In this document: positions 32,571 to 44,300 of the stretch, piece after piece
Position numbering within the stretch: position 1 is the stretch's first letter
Layout of the letters: every line of letters begins with the position of its first letter
NCBI GenBank assembly: GCA_964036315.1
Contig: OZ038478.1
Location: 143,340,557-143,404,556, forward strand
Length of the DNA stretch: 64,000 bases
Source: Acanthosepion esculentum
Lineage: Eukaryota > Mollusca > Cephalopoda > Sepiida > Sepiidae
Reading direction: 5' to 3'
Notes under the pieces: model-generated
Seen by the model: only the letters and a program-made list of their open reading frames with translations
Databases searched by the model: none
What the model was told of the DNA's origin: nothing
Position numbers and translations under genes: made by a program

Positions 32571-32574
32571 AGGA

Positions 32575-32830
32575 ATATTTCGAAGGAAAGACAATAACAT
32601 TTTTAGGAATTTAAAACAACATTCCTGGCCGCATACACAATTCCGGAAAATCCTCGTTGAAAACACAACTAAACTTAAACATGAAAATAATAAACAAAAA
32701 CGAAAAATTCTTGAAGCAATATACATAAAACAGTTGAAACCTACCTGAACAAAATAAACTATGAAATCTCCACATCTATAATTGTTAACAGAAGCTATTG
32801 GTTTATACCAACAGCTTCCCATATTTAACA
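32575..32830 (+). pseudogene. GIY-YIG-type retroelement C-terminus fragment
   Basis: The frame from about 32616 reads HSWPHTQFRKILVENTTKLK, then 'HENNKQKRKILEAIYIKQLK', then 'PT' and a stop. This resembles the end of retroelement GIY-YIG domains ('H....FRFE..K.L..E.N...RKILE...I'). Moderate support only; there are no other landmarks. Confidence 0.5.
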
Positions 32831-32995
32831 CTTATCGTTTTCACTCTCGCGTGATGATGTCTGACGTCTTGAGCTGCGGGGCAATTTTCGCCTCCAGCGT
32901 TTCGTATGCAAGACTCAGTGATAATGCCAAAAAGCTTATTCGGCAATATGAAAGGAATTCACATAAAATAAATAGATATATTATTTAATAAAGAA

Positions 32996-32999
<4 letters not shown>

Positions 33000-33057
<58 letters not shown>

Positions 33058-33080
33058 TGTGTGTGTGTGTGTGCGTGTGT
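33000..33080. repeat. (AT)n/(GT)n microsatellite
   Basis: AT run then GT/GC run. Followed by 'atttaggcagcaatccttct', also found inverted near 44535-44560. Confidence 0.95.
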
Positions 33081-33364
33081 GTATTTGTGTATTTAGGCAG
33101 CAATCCTTCTTTTATGCACATTTCATTAAAAACATATTAAACAGGATGAATGCAGAATTAAGAACATTATAAAAAAATGCATAACACCAGTTGACATTAG
33201 CAAAAAATTAGATTAATTATTTGTTATAAAAATTTTAAACTTCTAACCTTATAGTTAAAAATAATAATTCACCTCCTAGAACAAAATTAAATAGAGCAAA
33301 TATTATTTACGAATTCAAATGCCCATTAAGGAATTGTATTCCTCAAGAATCAACTTTCGTAAAT

Positions 33365-33408
33365 AATTATATATATATATCTTATTTAATATATATATAT
33401 ATATATCT
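33365..33408. repeat. Interrupted (AT)n
   Basis: Two short AT runs around 'cttattta'. Confidence 0.85.
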
Positions 33409-33489
33409 ATATACATTTGAATTCAAGTGAATTCTAGCATCCCATAAATGACAGAATATATAGGGGTAAAGTGTCTGGTTCCATATGAA

Positions 33490-34110
33490 AACCAAACTAA
33501 TTACATACAATCATTGCCGATCAGATCCCGCGCAACTGAGCACAATTAACTCAACATATCTGGGTTGAAAGCCGAGAAGTTATTCATTCATGCTCAGCGT
33601 GTCTTTGGTGAAGACCACACTTCTTCGAGTTTTGTGAACTGGCTCTACAGGATCAAAATGAAATGTACAAAATGACAGAAACCATATCACCTGAGGATTT
33701 TAGTAGGAGAAACAACTAAAATAAGTATCACGTGTAGCTTAAAGAGAAAATAATGACATAATCAAGACACTCCACATTACAGGCTAAGAAGGAAAGAGCT
33801 ATAATAACTACTGAACTTGAGAAACCTATTTCACTGTTTTATTGCCTGTTTCATTCAGGAGTACACTAGAAGATTCTTCATACGTCTGCATAGCGACGAC
33901 TATTCTATTAGTCGTTGAACTTTCTGCACGATCTTTTTTGAAAAAAGAAGAAAATTGGAGTTTGTGAGTAACTTGATGTATTACTAATATTTATAACTCC
34001 AAATACAAATTTTATGAATTTCGACAGCAGCACAAGCTACTCGCTCAATGAATGCACAATGTTTCCTTATAATGAAACAGCATTATTACCATCTGTCAGA
34101 ATATGCAAGA
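33490..34110 (+). repeat. Dispersed repeat R1, copy 3
   Basis: 'gtgaagaccacacttcttcg', 'aatgacagaaaccatatcac', 'aatgacataatcaaga', 'actgaacttgagaaaccta' and 'gctactcgctcaatgaatg' match copy 4 at 34640-35060 and parts of the others. No frame is preserved between copies. Confidence 0.7.
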
Positions 34111-34639
34111 AGACTGTTCTTATATAGAATACTGAGTACACTTTATTTAACATTCAGCCTGACGATTACTATAGCAAATTCCCCAATGTAGGTAAAGCCC
34201 TTATTTTAGTCTATTTATAAATCTGGGTAAATAGCTACGATAACTACAGTACATAAAGCAAGAAGGAATTACAACGACAGAAAGCCTTGAAGGGATACAG
34301 TAAAGACAAGAAGGGAAACGTAGACTACGTGCGTATGTGTGACATTAAGGATAGACCTCTAATCAAATTAATGGTTTTCAAGCCGAGGTGCTATAGATGT
34401 TTATAGGTTTTATCAATAGGCTTTAATTTAAAGATGTTATACGTATTAATCACTGATAAGAAGAATCCGCTTGAAGTACACGCAGCCAACACTCTTTATG
34501 CAAACTGATAACATGTCTAGCGAATACCGGAAAATGGAAGAGATCAGAAGGATAATCATGTTTTCGACCACCGGGAATATTTACATGTAGAAGACGATTG
34601 TCAGAGAATAAGGAGATTTTCCAGAATTTACTATCAGTG

Positions 34640-35060
34640 GACATAATCCTAACAACATATGCATGGTTAAAAATTGCTTTGAATGAGTGAAACCTATGAG
34701 TATTCGTGAAGACCGCATTTCTTCGAACCTATGAAATGTTGATATAGAATAAAAAATAACTGTACAAAATAACAAAAACCACATCACTTAAGGATTTTTA
34801 ACAACAGCTAAAATGGATATCACATGTAACTTGAAATGAAAATAATGATATAATTTTGATGTTGCCATTCCAAACTACTTCAAATAAATAAAGGTTAGGA
34901 AGGAAACCGCCATTATTACTTGAAAGAATGATAATGACTACTGGACTTAAGAAAGATTTTATAAATTTCAACCAACAGTAGTGCAAGCTGCTCGGTCAAC
35001 GAAAGCCGGATTTTTCCTTACAAGGAATCAGGTAATATTACCAGTAACGTTAAGCTGGTT
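34640..35060 (+). repeat. Dispersed repeat R1, copy 4
   Basis: 'gtgaagaccgcatttcttcg', 'ataacaaaaaccacatcact', 'actactggacttaagaaag' and 'gctgctcggtcaacgaaag' align to copy 3 in the same order. The two copies are a tandem pair or two nearby insertions about 1.15 kb apart. Confidence 0.7.
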
Positions 35061-35064
35061 ACAT

Positions 35065-35435
35065 TCAGTTGATGACAGAACGAGACGTCAAATATTTATT
35101 AAACACCGTACCTGAACAACGTAAGAAAAATATAGATTTATTAGTTGTAAGAACACAGAACAAATGGTTTTCAGCAAGACAACATAAACTGTGTCAAGAA
35201 CGTCAAATTTAAACATTGGCGGGAATTTAACTATCTTGTTTTTTGCAGTAACAGACTACGGAAGTTGTAGCATGGGAATCTTAAGGCTCATGGAAATAAG
35301 GAAGTATGCCTTTTAGAAACAAAGTATGAAAAGATCGGAAATTGTACTTAGAAACAAAGAAATGAGTTCCGGACAGCTATGTCATATCTAGTCCTCTATA
35401 GTGATTTTCTAAGTCCGGCTTAGATGTGGCACAAG
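35065..35435. other. No recognised feature
   Basis: No signature found. Confidence 0.4.
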
Positions 35436-35439
35436 ACCG

Positions 35440-35525
35440 AAAGTATGGGCACCCACTGAGGATAGAACTCACTACTCAGTCGTAATTGATCTAGCAAGAC
35501 AAGCTTTCTAACCATTACACCACGT
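35440..35525 (-). mobile_element. tRNA-derived SINE remnant (family S-B), copy 3
   Basis: The minus strand reads 'cgacgtggtgtaatggttag' (A-box region), a B box 'tgagttctatcctc' and 'agtgggtgccca'. Same layout as 4795-4897. Confidence 0.7.
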
Positions 35526-35529
35526 CGAA

Positions 35530-36155
35530 GTGTCTATCTAATATTCTATATAGCTGTGAATACTGTGCAAATTCCGCAAAGCTAACATATTTTAAAGGAA
35601 AATTCATGTAGTTCTACCTACGCATTAGGAGAACACCATAAACAGAGAAAGTGAGAAGCGAGTAAGGTTTTAGACGAAAAGGAGTAACAAATAAACCTAC
35701 TTATGATCAGAAATAGATTTTGCGAACACATAATCTGAAACGATTGCTTGGAGAATCCAACTCTGACGGGGCATATTAAAGCAAAGCAACCTGAATAAAC
35801 CGAGCGTATACTGGAGCATACAAGAAAATTTCAATGAATGGATGGATGGATGGAAAAAACAATTAAAAAGATGGACAGTTATCGAATAAATTTATTTAGA
35901 GAAACAAAAGATAGGAAATTACAGAGAGTCATTATCGTCCAATTACTGAACGAACAGGATATATACATGAAAAACAAATTTGGCTGTTGTACTATCAAAA
36001 GAGACTTTTTTATTAGGTGCGAGCGATTGTCAAAATATCTGGTAAGAAATTACTTTCGTTGTGAGGTGGTTGATCGGCTCGCCCACGCAAAATGTTTTTT
36101 CGACATTTCATTAGTTTAATATAGGTACCTCCACCAATTTGGTATAAATTTTCGA
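35530..36155. other. No recognised feature; short (ATGG)n at 35836
   Basis: A 93-codon frame at 35838-36119 starts in the ATGG microsatellite and matches no family I know, so I do not call it a gene. Confidence 0.4.
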
Positions 36156-36159
36156 TCAC

Positions 36160-36640
36160 TAGGGTTTAAAATGAATTTTTAAAAATGAATAAGCATTCTT
36201 GATGCTTTCCTTTTCAGCTTTAATTCGAAGCTAAATGATTAAATTTACTATTTCCAGTAAGTAGAATATTCTGGTGTACTGCAAATAGACATTTTATAGA
36301 TCGGAATCTCAACATTTTGGTCGATTTCAGAAAATCTTACAAGCGGCCATTTTTTTACTGTTAAGAAATTTGTAAACAATATGAAATTATCGGTCTTCCA
36401 AATCTTCCAAAAATAAAATATATATTTATGACACGTTATTTGAAGTAAAATTTGCAAATTTCAAGTAAAATTTGCAAATTTGAAACAAGCATTACTTATA
36501 GTATAAAAAGTAATATACAAGCATTTTATTAACGTTATTGACGTTATCGATATGTTCCTTGGTGCTGACATCTAATATGGATGGCCAGAATTGATATAAA
36601 TTCACGAAATCTAAGTGAGTGCATTTTTTTTTGTTTTTAA
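36160..36640. repeat. Ancient dispersed repeat R4, copy 2 (approximate limits)
   Basis: The first ~170 bp aligns with 5606-5780. 'aagtaaaatttgcaaatt' is repeated in tandem near 36443-36480. Confidence 0.45.
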
Positions 36641-36644
36641 CTGA

Positions 36645-37330
36645 TTATTAATTTTTTTTAAATAATTTATTTTCAGCAATTACCTATTATTTTATTGACT
36701 TTCATTTACGTTTGAAGACGCTTTATGAAAAAATAATAACTTTAAGATGCAATAAAATCCTCTTAAATAAATTTTGAAATTTAGTAACAGATGAAATACC
36801 ATGATAGGGATAACTTAAAAATTTATGAAATCCTATGGTAATTTAATTATTATTAATTTATATTTTTTAATATATTTTTGCATTTTATTTCTTATTATTA
36901 ATTATCATGATGGTTATTTCATAATTAATTACATAATTGTTTAAACTTTCATTAATTTAACCCAATAAATAATATTGAAAAGAAATTGCTACTGTGTGTA
37001 ATAGGAAAAAAATGAGAATATTTTTTGGCTCTGAAATGGGCTTATTTTGCTTTTTACTTTCTCTTCAATTATCATCATTGCTGGGCTGATTTTCGAGATA
37101 CAAGTTCTGCATAAGACAGTACCAACTTCACATTTGTTCAGTTGAAATATGACATCGTATAAAAAGGATTTGCAAAACTAATGATTTAGCCGAGGTATTC
37201 ACGGTTGACACCATCAATTGTCCAAATATGTTTGTACGTCCAACTATTGATTGAGTATTTCATGCATGGCTTCTGCAGACTTTGGATAATACTCACGAAG
37301 CAAAGAAGAAATTGTGAGATCTTTCTGTAA
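36645..37330. other. No recognised feature
   Basis: Very AT-rich. Confidence 0.4.
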
Positions 37331-37332
37331 CC

Positions 37333-37632
37333 TTAGATTTTTTCTGGATCAAAGCTCTCCTTTTTTTCAAGCTTGGCATCCTTAGCCTTGATCCTTTTCC
37401 CAATTTCTTCTTCAACTTCTTGGCATTGCATTATCTTCAGCCCAGTCTTCTTCTCGCTGCAATTCATTGCCAACTGGATGTATTTGTTTAACAGCTTAGC
37501 GTCCAGATCATTGATGAATTCTATTAGTTGATTCCGCTTGGCCTTGATAACATCACTTATACTGAATGTATATGCATTAGGCGGAAGCTTATTTCTTTCG
37601 TAAAATTCACTGATGATCATTTCTGCTCGCAT
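37333..37632 (-). CDS. Hypothetical 99-residue charged protein, possibly a TE fragment
   Basis: One of the few uninterrupted non-repetitive frames in the window. The sequence is hydrophilic and helical-looking: MRAEMIISEFYERNKLPPNA, a Lys/Asp-rich middle (FINDLDAKLLNKYI) and an acidic-basic end (EEEIGKRIKAKDAKLEKKES). No motif, signal peptide or membrane segment is seen. It lies immediately downstream of a LINE RT YADD fragment on the same strand but is not in a recognised LINE domain. It could be a retroelement ORF piece, a processed pseudogene or an exon. I do not recognise it. Confidence 0.3.
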   Translation of the reverse strand: MRAEMIISEFYERNKLPPNAYTFSISDVIKAKRNQLIEFINDLDAKLLNKYIQLAMNCSEKKTGLKIMQCQEVEEEIGKRIKAKDAKLEKKESFDPEKI

Positions 37633-37639
37633 GGTGTGC

Positions 37640-37800
37640 TGCCTCGCCGATGTATTTCATTGTTTAGTTCAGCTGCCAATTCGACCTTATCGAACTGACC
37701 AGACTTACTATTAAGACAGGAGTCAATAGTTGTTTCATCAGCATATATACCTGAGATACTGAGAGCTGATGACGCCAAAAATTGCCTAGCCCCCGAAACC
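37640..37800 (-). pseudogene. LINE reverse transcriptase YADD fragment
   Basis: The minus strand reads SSALSISGIYADETTIDSCL, then NSKSGQFDKVELAAELNNE. The first part is the RT catalytic box (YADD, here YADE). The 'SCLNSKS..FDKVELAAELE.DL' stretch after it is typical of Jockey-like LINEs, the same broad type as the fragments at 1030, 49515 and 58800. Only about 50 residues remain. Confidence 0.7.
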
Positions 37801-38135
37801 GTCGGTTACACAGTGAACTGTAATACTACCGATCCCCCAACATTAGTGCAATGATGGGTAGGTGTTGTCGCGGGCACTTGTTCTCCAGAAGCGGCTACCA
37901 CTCAATATTTTTCAGCTGCATGAGAGAGAGAGAGAGAGAGAGAGCAGTACGAGCAGGACAAGTACCTTTGTATGCACACTCCCACCCACTACCGATTCAC
38001 CTTTTTACGGTACAAGCACTGATATTTACTCGTTTTCCCACGGCGACAATATGAGACACAATATTGATTTCATGTGAGGGCACCCAAGCGCGTACACCTG
38101 GGCCAAGGCCAAAAATTGTCCAGCCCCCGCAACCG
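37775..38135. repeat. Direct-repeat-flanked segment with (GA)n
   Basis: 'gccaaaaattgcctagcccc' (about 37773) and 'gccaaaaattgtccagcccc' (about 38108) are direct repeats about 335 bp apart. A (GA)n run at 37922-37944 lies between. Class unknown. Confidence 0.5.
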
Positions 38136-38139
38136 TGGT

Positions 38140-38590
38140 TGTGCTGGCATCAGAATTACTAACTGTCCTATTTTGCGGTTGTCACTACCTTACGTAGCGA
38201 GTCTATGCATAACGTCTTCTCTTACGTAGATGTTAATTAGTTGCAGCACTAACCAACCACTACGGCAGACATGATAAAGTAATTATTGGCGATTTAATAA
38301 CAAAATTACGTCATAATTTAGACATTTACTCAGATCGCTTCGACAGTCTTTAGAGAAAGGTGGGTGATTGAGGCGAGCTTGTTTTATGTGAACGGGGCTA
38401 GCCTTTATTTTCTCTTTTAGGTCAACCTATGTCACATTGGGGTGGTTTCCTGTGGAGTCTTCCCCTGGTTAGGTTAGACAAGCTTTGTCTACCTAGTTAA
38501 TGTGAGTAAGTGTTGTTCCAGGCCTGGTCTCGGCCACATCTTTGGTTATGATCCAAGTTGAGACTCCCAACCTCGCCAGTTTGTTTTGGC
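38140..38590. other. Possible left extension of LTR-like repeat A
   Basis: No coding signature. 'atttactcagatcgcttcga' at 38325 resembles 'atttactaagatcgcttaca' at 39063. Confidence 0.35.
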
Positions 38591-38595
38591 GCCCT

Positions 38596-39062
38596 TTCAT
38601 CTCGACTGGGTCAGATTTATTGATTCCCCATGACCGTCTATATTTTCTCTTTTCCCTCTCCCTTAGCGAGAGAGCCTCTTGATTTTGTTCTATGGGCAGA
38701 ATACAGCGGCCTCTCCTTTTTGAGGGTTGGACGGGTCCTACTAACATCAGTTATGTTTATGTTTGCTTTGTTTGATATTTTGTTTGTTTATGGGTTCATC
38801 TCCTTCCCTCTCATTTTCATTCATCCATAAATCTTTATGTATAAGTTTTATTATCATCAGAATTTTATTTCACAGGGTTCGTTTTTGTAGGTGCCCCTGG
38901 AGGATTGATTGGTGACGGACAAGTTTTTGTGATGAATGCGCAAATTGTAAGGAATAAATGGGTCGTCAATCGGATTAGCTAGGTATATGATACTCAGTGT
39001 GGACCAGCCTCAACCCATTCCCCATTGTGCCATAATTGTATTTTTTATACAATAAATCTACA
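38596..39062 (+). mobile_element. LTR-like direct repeat, copy A
   Basis: Shares with copy B (39768-40266) the ordered blocks 'ccgtctatattttc', 'gggcagaatacagcggcctc', 'ggaggattgattgg', 'tgatgaatgcg', 'cggattagctaggtat' and a terminal 'aataaat'. Copy B sits directly upstream of a gag-pol remnant, so LTR identity is the simplest reading. Confidence 0.6.
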
Positions 39063-39064
39063 TT

Positions 39065-39765
39065 TACTAAGATCGCTTACAGAACTGCCAAAATGTACAT
39101 GTTTTACTAAGTTTCACGATAAAGAAATTCCCCGTGTGATTGAATTTCGCATGCTACACTAGCAAAGTATGATTTTCGATTGAAGGAGACTAATTACAGC
39201 TCCTAACCTTTCTCTTGATCAGAAGACCATCGGTATAAATGTCCTGTAATTGGTAAAACATCGCTGGTTGGTTTAACTAGCATATAGAAGACTGGCATTA
39301 GGCTTCAAGTAAGCAGAATATTTTATTACAATATCAATTAGAGATATAATCGTTCACGGGAATTAAGTTCTATATAGTCGACGCCGTGAACAGGTCATAG
39401 TAAATTTGTTTGGTTTGGTTGTTTTAGTTTAGCGGCATATCAACTTCTATCAGTTATTTAATGCCGAAATCTAAATCTTTCAAACGCTATTTTACACGTT
39501 TAACTACACATATTTTATAAATATGTTTTTAAATTTTCATGTAAACGTTTGTTTTTAGATATATAGTTTGTAGATTATCTGCTGAAAGTTCAGAAGCTCA
39601 AATGTCTTTTTATATTTGTTCTTTTCATCAGTTTTCAATCGATGTATTCCTCCGCCTTCGTGCTTCTTTTATCTCATCCATAACGCATAAGGAAGACGGG
39701 AGAATGGATCAGCCTAAATATTTAGTATGTGGTGTCTACAAACCTCAGAGACACCAATATCTACT
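39065..39765. other. Spacer between LTR-like repeats
   Basis: About 700 bp without recognisable gag-pol sequence. Too short and unrelated to be an element interior. Confidence 0.4.
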
Positions 39766-39767
39766 TC

Positions 39768-40266
39768 CATTTTTTCATCTCGAAGGCGTCAGCTTTTATT
39801 TCCCATGTCCGTCTATATTTTCACCTTTCCCACTCTCTTAATGAGAGAGGTTCTTGATTTTGTCCCATGGGCAGAATACAGCGGCCTCTCTGTTTTAAGA
39901 GTTGGGCGGGCCTGACTAACACCAGTTATGTTTAGTTTACCTTGTGCTAATATTTAGTTTTTATTGGGTTCGTCTCCCTTCCCCCTCATATTTAATCACC
40001 CATACAGTTTTAAGTATAATCTTTATAATCATTAGATTTTTATGGCATGGGGCGCGTTTTGTAGGCCCCCCGTGAGAGGATGTGGTATTATTGTGTATGG
40101 AGGATTGATTGGTCACGGACGAGTTTTTATGATGAATGCGAAAATTGTAATGAATGAATTGGGTCGTGAACCGGATTAGCTAGGTATAAGATAGTGATGA
40201 CTAGCCTCAACCCCTCCACATTTTTGGCCTTGTGCAGCAATTATGTATTTTTGGACGTAATAAATA
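39768..40266 (+). mobile_element. LTR-like direct repeat, copy B (5' LTR of the Gypsy remnant)
   Basis: Same blocks as copy A plus an extra ~33 bp near 40070 ('gtgagaggatgtggtatta'). Ends 'gtaataaat', after which 'ctgtctggcagtaacac' may be the primer-binding site. The gag start follows at 40312. Confidence 0.65.
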
Positions 40267-40311
40267 TTGAATGCTTGCAACTGTCTGGCAGTAACACTAA
40301 ACTAAACTACC

Positions 40312-42905
40312 ATGGCACAGCCAATAAGATAAAGAACCGATTGAGCAATTATCGCTTGATAATTATGGATACGCAAACGTGGTTTACGATATTAGAAGCG
40401 AAATCTAGAACGAAAAACTAAAAGGTTTTAAAATCATTTGGAGAGAAAAACCAAATAACTGATCTTTTCCTTGCAACTGCTAGTTGTGAGAAATTTATTA
40501 AAGTATCAGCAATTACACACCCAAGACTGTAGAAAGAAATGACGTTGGGCGATATAAGTAATCTAATAATGATAAATATAGCACCCAAGTAAAAGAGGGA
40601 GCTAATTACATGAATATTTCTCAAAAACTGAATGAACCAGTTGCTGAATATGTTCCTCGTTTAAATATTGCACCGCTAAATTCTGTAAATTTGAAAAACT
40701 AGGATCGGAAAAAAGTCAATCGTAGTAATTGTTAAACAGCCTTCAAAAAGTCGAGTATCGGCAAATGACACTAATACATTTACAACTGGGAAAGTTTCCA
40801 TTAGAACAATGTATCGAATTATTTCAAAAATGTCATTGAACAATTGCTACAGATATGGAAAAATACACGAGAAAAAGACGAAATAAAGTATACTTTTTGT
40901 AGATATCAACATCAAAGATAAAAACAAAAATGTCCGACATGTAAATAAGTGTGAAAACTGTTTCAAAATGAATTTTAATCGTATGTGCAATTTCAAAAAC
41001 AAAAACGTAGAGACGGTCCAACAAAATGCAGAAGAAATAATTATGGACGTCTTTTCATTGAAAAAAATAATGTTTTATTGGACAGGCAACTAGATACGGC
41101 AAGTGACATGACGTTCATACTAAGAAATTTCTGGAGGAAAATACGAAAACCAAGATTAAAGAAAACCTTTTCCTGCTTAATCAGTTCGACGTTCGGTGAT
41201 AAAAACGTTAGTTTATTTTGAAGCCTGCGTGGAACTAAATAAGTTTGCCGTATAACTAATAATCGTGGTAAACTGTGAGAAGAATCATTGTCTAAAAGGA
41301 AATGATGTATTGAACATAAATTCGACAAAATTAGTGAACAAAGTCAAAGCGGAAAAACTGGAATGTTAAACTATGTGGCAAAGTTAAGAAGGAAAAAATG
41401 TCTCCTCCCTCTTCTTTTTAAGCATGGAAAGTAGCAGTCCATCTATTACAATGACTGCAGTAAAACTAAAAATATTACTGGAACAAGATCTACTTGAAGG
41501 AGTTCCGCCAGGAGGGAGTAAATGTTTCTCCCGTTAGTATTTGTAAGAAAGAAGGACGGGTATCTGTACGTTTATGGTGACTACAAAATAGGGGTAAACG
41601 ACAAAATATGTGCAGACTGATATTCCATCCCCAAGAGAGATGAACATCCTGGCGAGTATTGATCTACAGTCGGCATACCATCCAATAACTATTGACGGAA
41701 AGAAGTCACAACAAATAAAGACGATAACAAACTTATTGAGATGGGAAAGAATGCTGTATGGATTTAAAACCGCAAGTGCAATGGATTTTTGAAAGGGATA
41801 TAGAGCAAGTTATTGGTAAAGATATAAAGAAAAAGGCTACCAGGATGACATTTATGTGCTATTAACTATGAAGAATTAAAACGGAAAACCAATACGGTTT
41901 TGAATAAGTTAAATAATACTGGATTAACAATTAACGAAAGAAGATGAGTGCAAATCGCTATCATTTTTAGGATAGTTCATTTCTAATGAAGTCATATCAC
42001 CAGGCCAATCTTTTATTGACAAAATATTAAGTTAAAATACCTAAGAACAAAAACAAAAAAACATTGGAGTCCTTCTAAGGACCTATCAATTTCTACAGAC
42101 GGTAGAATTGACAGAATCTTTTGCTGATTTAAGAAAAAGAATGTAGAATTTACAAAAGAGGTGGCATTTAAAAATTTAAAAGTTGTTGTGGCAAAGAAAC
42201 CCGTAGTAAAAATTTTCGACCCTATAAAGGATATAGTAGTAACAAATGACGCAAGTGAACACGCCTTTTTTCGCGAATATTAGCACAGGGTGCTCATCCC
42301 ATTATTTATTTCACGAGGAAAATGTTAAAAAACGATTTGAACTAATAAAAACAAGCGTTGGCTATAATATGTACGACAATTAGGGTTCGTCAGTTTTTGA
42401 TTGTAAAGAAATTGCTACTAAGATCCGACCATAGACGTTTAGAATGAATATTTAATTTGAGGAAGAATCTTTCAATGCAACGTTTGCAAGAGTTGCAAGA
42501 AGGGCCTCAATGTTGATAGTGTTTGACTTTGCTATTTAGTATGTGAAAGGCAATAGTATTCAGTATGTAGACGCTTAGTACGTGATTGATGTTCATTACT
42601 TCTGAAAGTGAGAAAGAGAGGGAAAAATTAATGATACTCACACTGAGTCGAAACTGAAATTTTGGCGATATTAACTAAGGATACGAAACGAGATCTCATA
42701 TTGAACGGTATATTGTCCAGGATAAAAACACAATAAGTGGAATAATTGCTCACGGACAGAAAGGCAAATGTAAAGAGGTTAAACACAAGTTAAACGTAGA
42801 AAAGTGTGTAATTTGTAATGGATACGTCAGCAACGCAAAGGCTGTCATAATCCTTCACGGAACGGGGTAATTGCTGATTCCTAAGAAGTTAGTTCGATCC
42901 TCACA
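40312..42905 (+). pseudogene. Ty3/Gypsy-type gag-pol remnant
   Basis: Domains occur in Gypsy order, broken by many stops and frameshifts. Gag: MAQPIR start, 'NEPVAEYVPRL' near 40640 and a residual 'KCPTCK' knuckle near 40930. Aspartic protease: LLDRQLDTASDMTFI near 41085 (DTG as DTA), then 'SSTFGDKNVSLF'. RT: SIDLQSAYHPITIDGKK near 41655 and, after a frameshift, GYQDDIYVLL at 41835 (YxDD). RNase H: 'TNDASEHAFF' near 42245 and 'RQFLIVKKLLLRSDHRRLE' near 42390-42440. Integrase N-terminus: KCKEVKHKLNVEKCVICNGY near 42765. The integrase core and 3' LTR are not found, so the copy is 3' truncated. Confidence 0.88.
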
Positions 42906-42909
42906 AAAA

Positions 42910-43700
42910 TACAAAGTTAGATATTAAGTAAGCCAACAAAACTGAGACATATCAGAAATCAACCGTCATTTTATTTGTCGATGAATTCCAGAATTGTTTT
43001 CCGTAATATTTTCCTCTGTATCGATTGAAGAAATATAGCATTAATTTACCTACTTTAAATCATACCTTTTAAAAGATTTAGAATGTTCAACTATGAAATA
43101 TGAATGTTTTATCGGCTATTAGATTATTAACAGCTGAAGAAATTCCAAGTGAACATATCCTCTAAGTTTGCTCATTTCAGAATTTTTGCCTAGGTTTTTA
43201 CATCTATATTATATCTGATTGTAATGAATAGAAAACAGCAAATATCAACTTAAGAATCTTTATTCAGCTAAATTGAACCGTTAGTGATTAGATGGTTTTA
43301 TCAAGAATCGTTAGTATTAAAATGGGTAGGATGGGATATTGCCTTATTATAACATTCTTCCCCGGTTATTGTTTTACTCGTACGGGAGAAAATCCTTTAG
43401 ATGCTCCCGCATCGTGCGGTACCCCGTCCTCATGCACTATGGCTTGCGCAGATCCATAACAACTGACCACGGTTGCCAACTCTTGTGCTAAGCTGATTCA
43501 TCGGTCTTTCTTGATCAAGGCATCCACCTTCTCTATGTGTTCTGCCAAGTTCGATGGTGATGAGTAAAAAGACAGACTTTTGTCCATTAAACTTGTTTAT
43601 CTCGCTTTAAAGCGTCCTTCCTACTCATAAGGGAGGAACGATGAGTAATAAATAACGGCTTGGATTGAGGAATCAGAGAGCCGAGTTCGAATTCAAGTCA
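42910..43700. other. No recognised feature
   Basis: A less AT-rich part at 43380-43600 with no coding signature. 'gccgagttcgaattcaagtc' near 43680 faintly resembles a tRNA B box. Confidence 0.4.
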
Positions 43701-43714
43701 GATCCATTACATTT

Positions 43715-44241
43715 ACTTACTTAAGGAATCAGCACATATGTTAGGCCACAAAAATATCATGATCCGACCAAGGATAGAAATGAATACAGTATGAAAATCA
43801 GTAATAAGGAGTGCAAGAGAAAAGCAATAATAAAAACGAAAAATTGCTATATGAGCTCTGGTAAAAGAATTCAATTATAACTGTAAAAATTGCAATATGG
43901 GCACTGGTAAAAATGGTGCTGAGGACATTAGGTTTATAATACTCAGAAATTCAAACACTGATGTCCTTAAGGACACATGGCACAGTGGATAATGGCGTTA
44001 GTTAGAAGTGTGAGTTCGATACCTTATTAAGGGAGTAGAGAGTGGAGAATTAAGAGGTGATAACTGATAACTGACATCCATTAGACATGACACGTGGAAC
44101 TAGAACACTCTACCCCAGCGAGCGTAATAAAGGGTTTCGTTCGACATTCCAACCACCTGAAGAAGGCCGGAGTGTACAACGGCCGAAACATTGTGATAAA
44201 TATGCCAACAAAGATGAGGATGATAGTCTGCACAATGTAAA
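43715..44241 (+). mobile_element. PLE family B 3' end, 5'-truncated copy
   Basis: Starts 'ttaaggaatcagcacatatg', the last codons of the GIY-YIG region. It passes through 'gagctctggtaaaa' and the tRNA-like segment (A box TGGCACAGTGG 43978-43988; B box GAGTTCGATACC 44012-44023). Then come 'ctaccccagcgagcg' and the hammerhead-like motif, ending 'acaatgtaaatag' at an (AT)n array. Confidence 0.85.
44154..44195 (+). ncRNA. Hammerhead-like motif, family B
   Basis: CAC/GTG stem I, CTGAAGA (44157-44163), extra A, stem II GGCCG/CGGCC, GAAA (44185-44188). CATT replaces CGTT, which weakens the self-complementary stem III. Confidence 0.5.
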
Positions 44242-44243
44242 TA

Positions 44244-44296
<53 letters not shown>
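44241..44296. repeat. (AT)n microsatellite
   Basis: Pure AT exactly at the end of the PLE family B tail. Confidence 0.95.

Positions 44297-44300
<4 letters not shown>

Noticed and set aside
35838..36119. 93-codon frame as a gene
   Set aside because: Begins in an ATGG microsatellite and has no recognisable domain or context.
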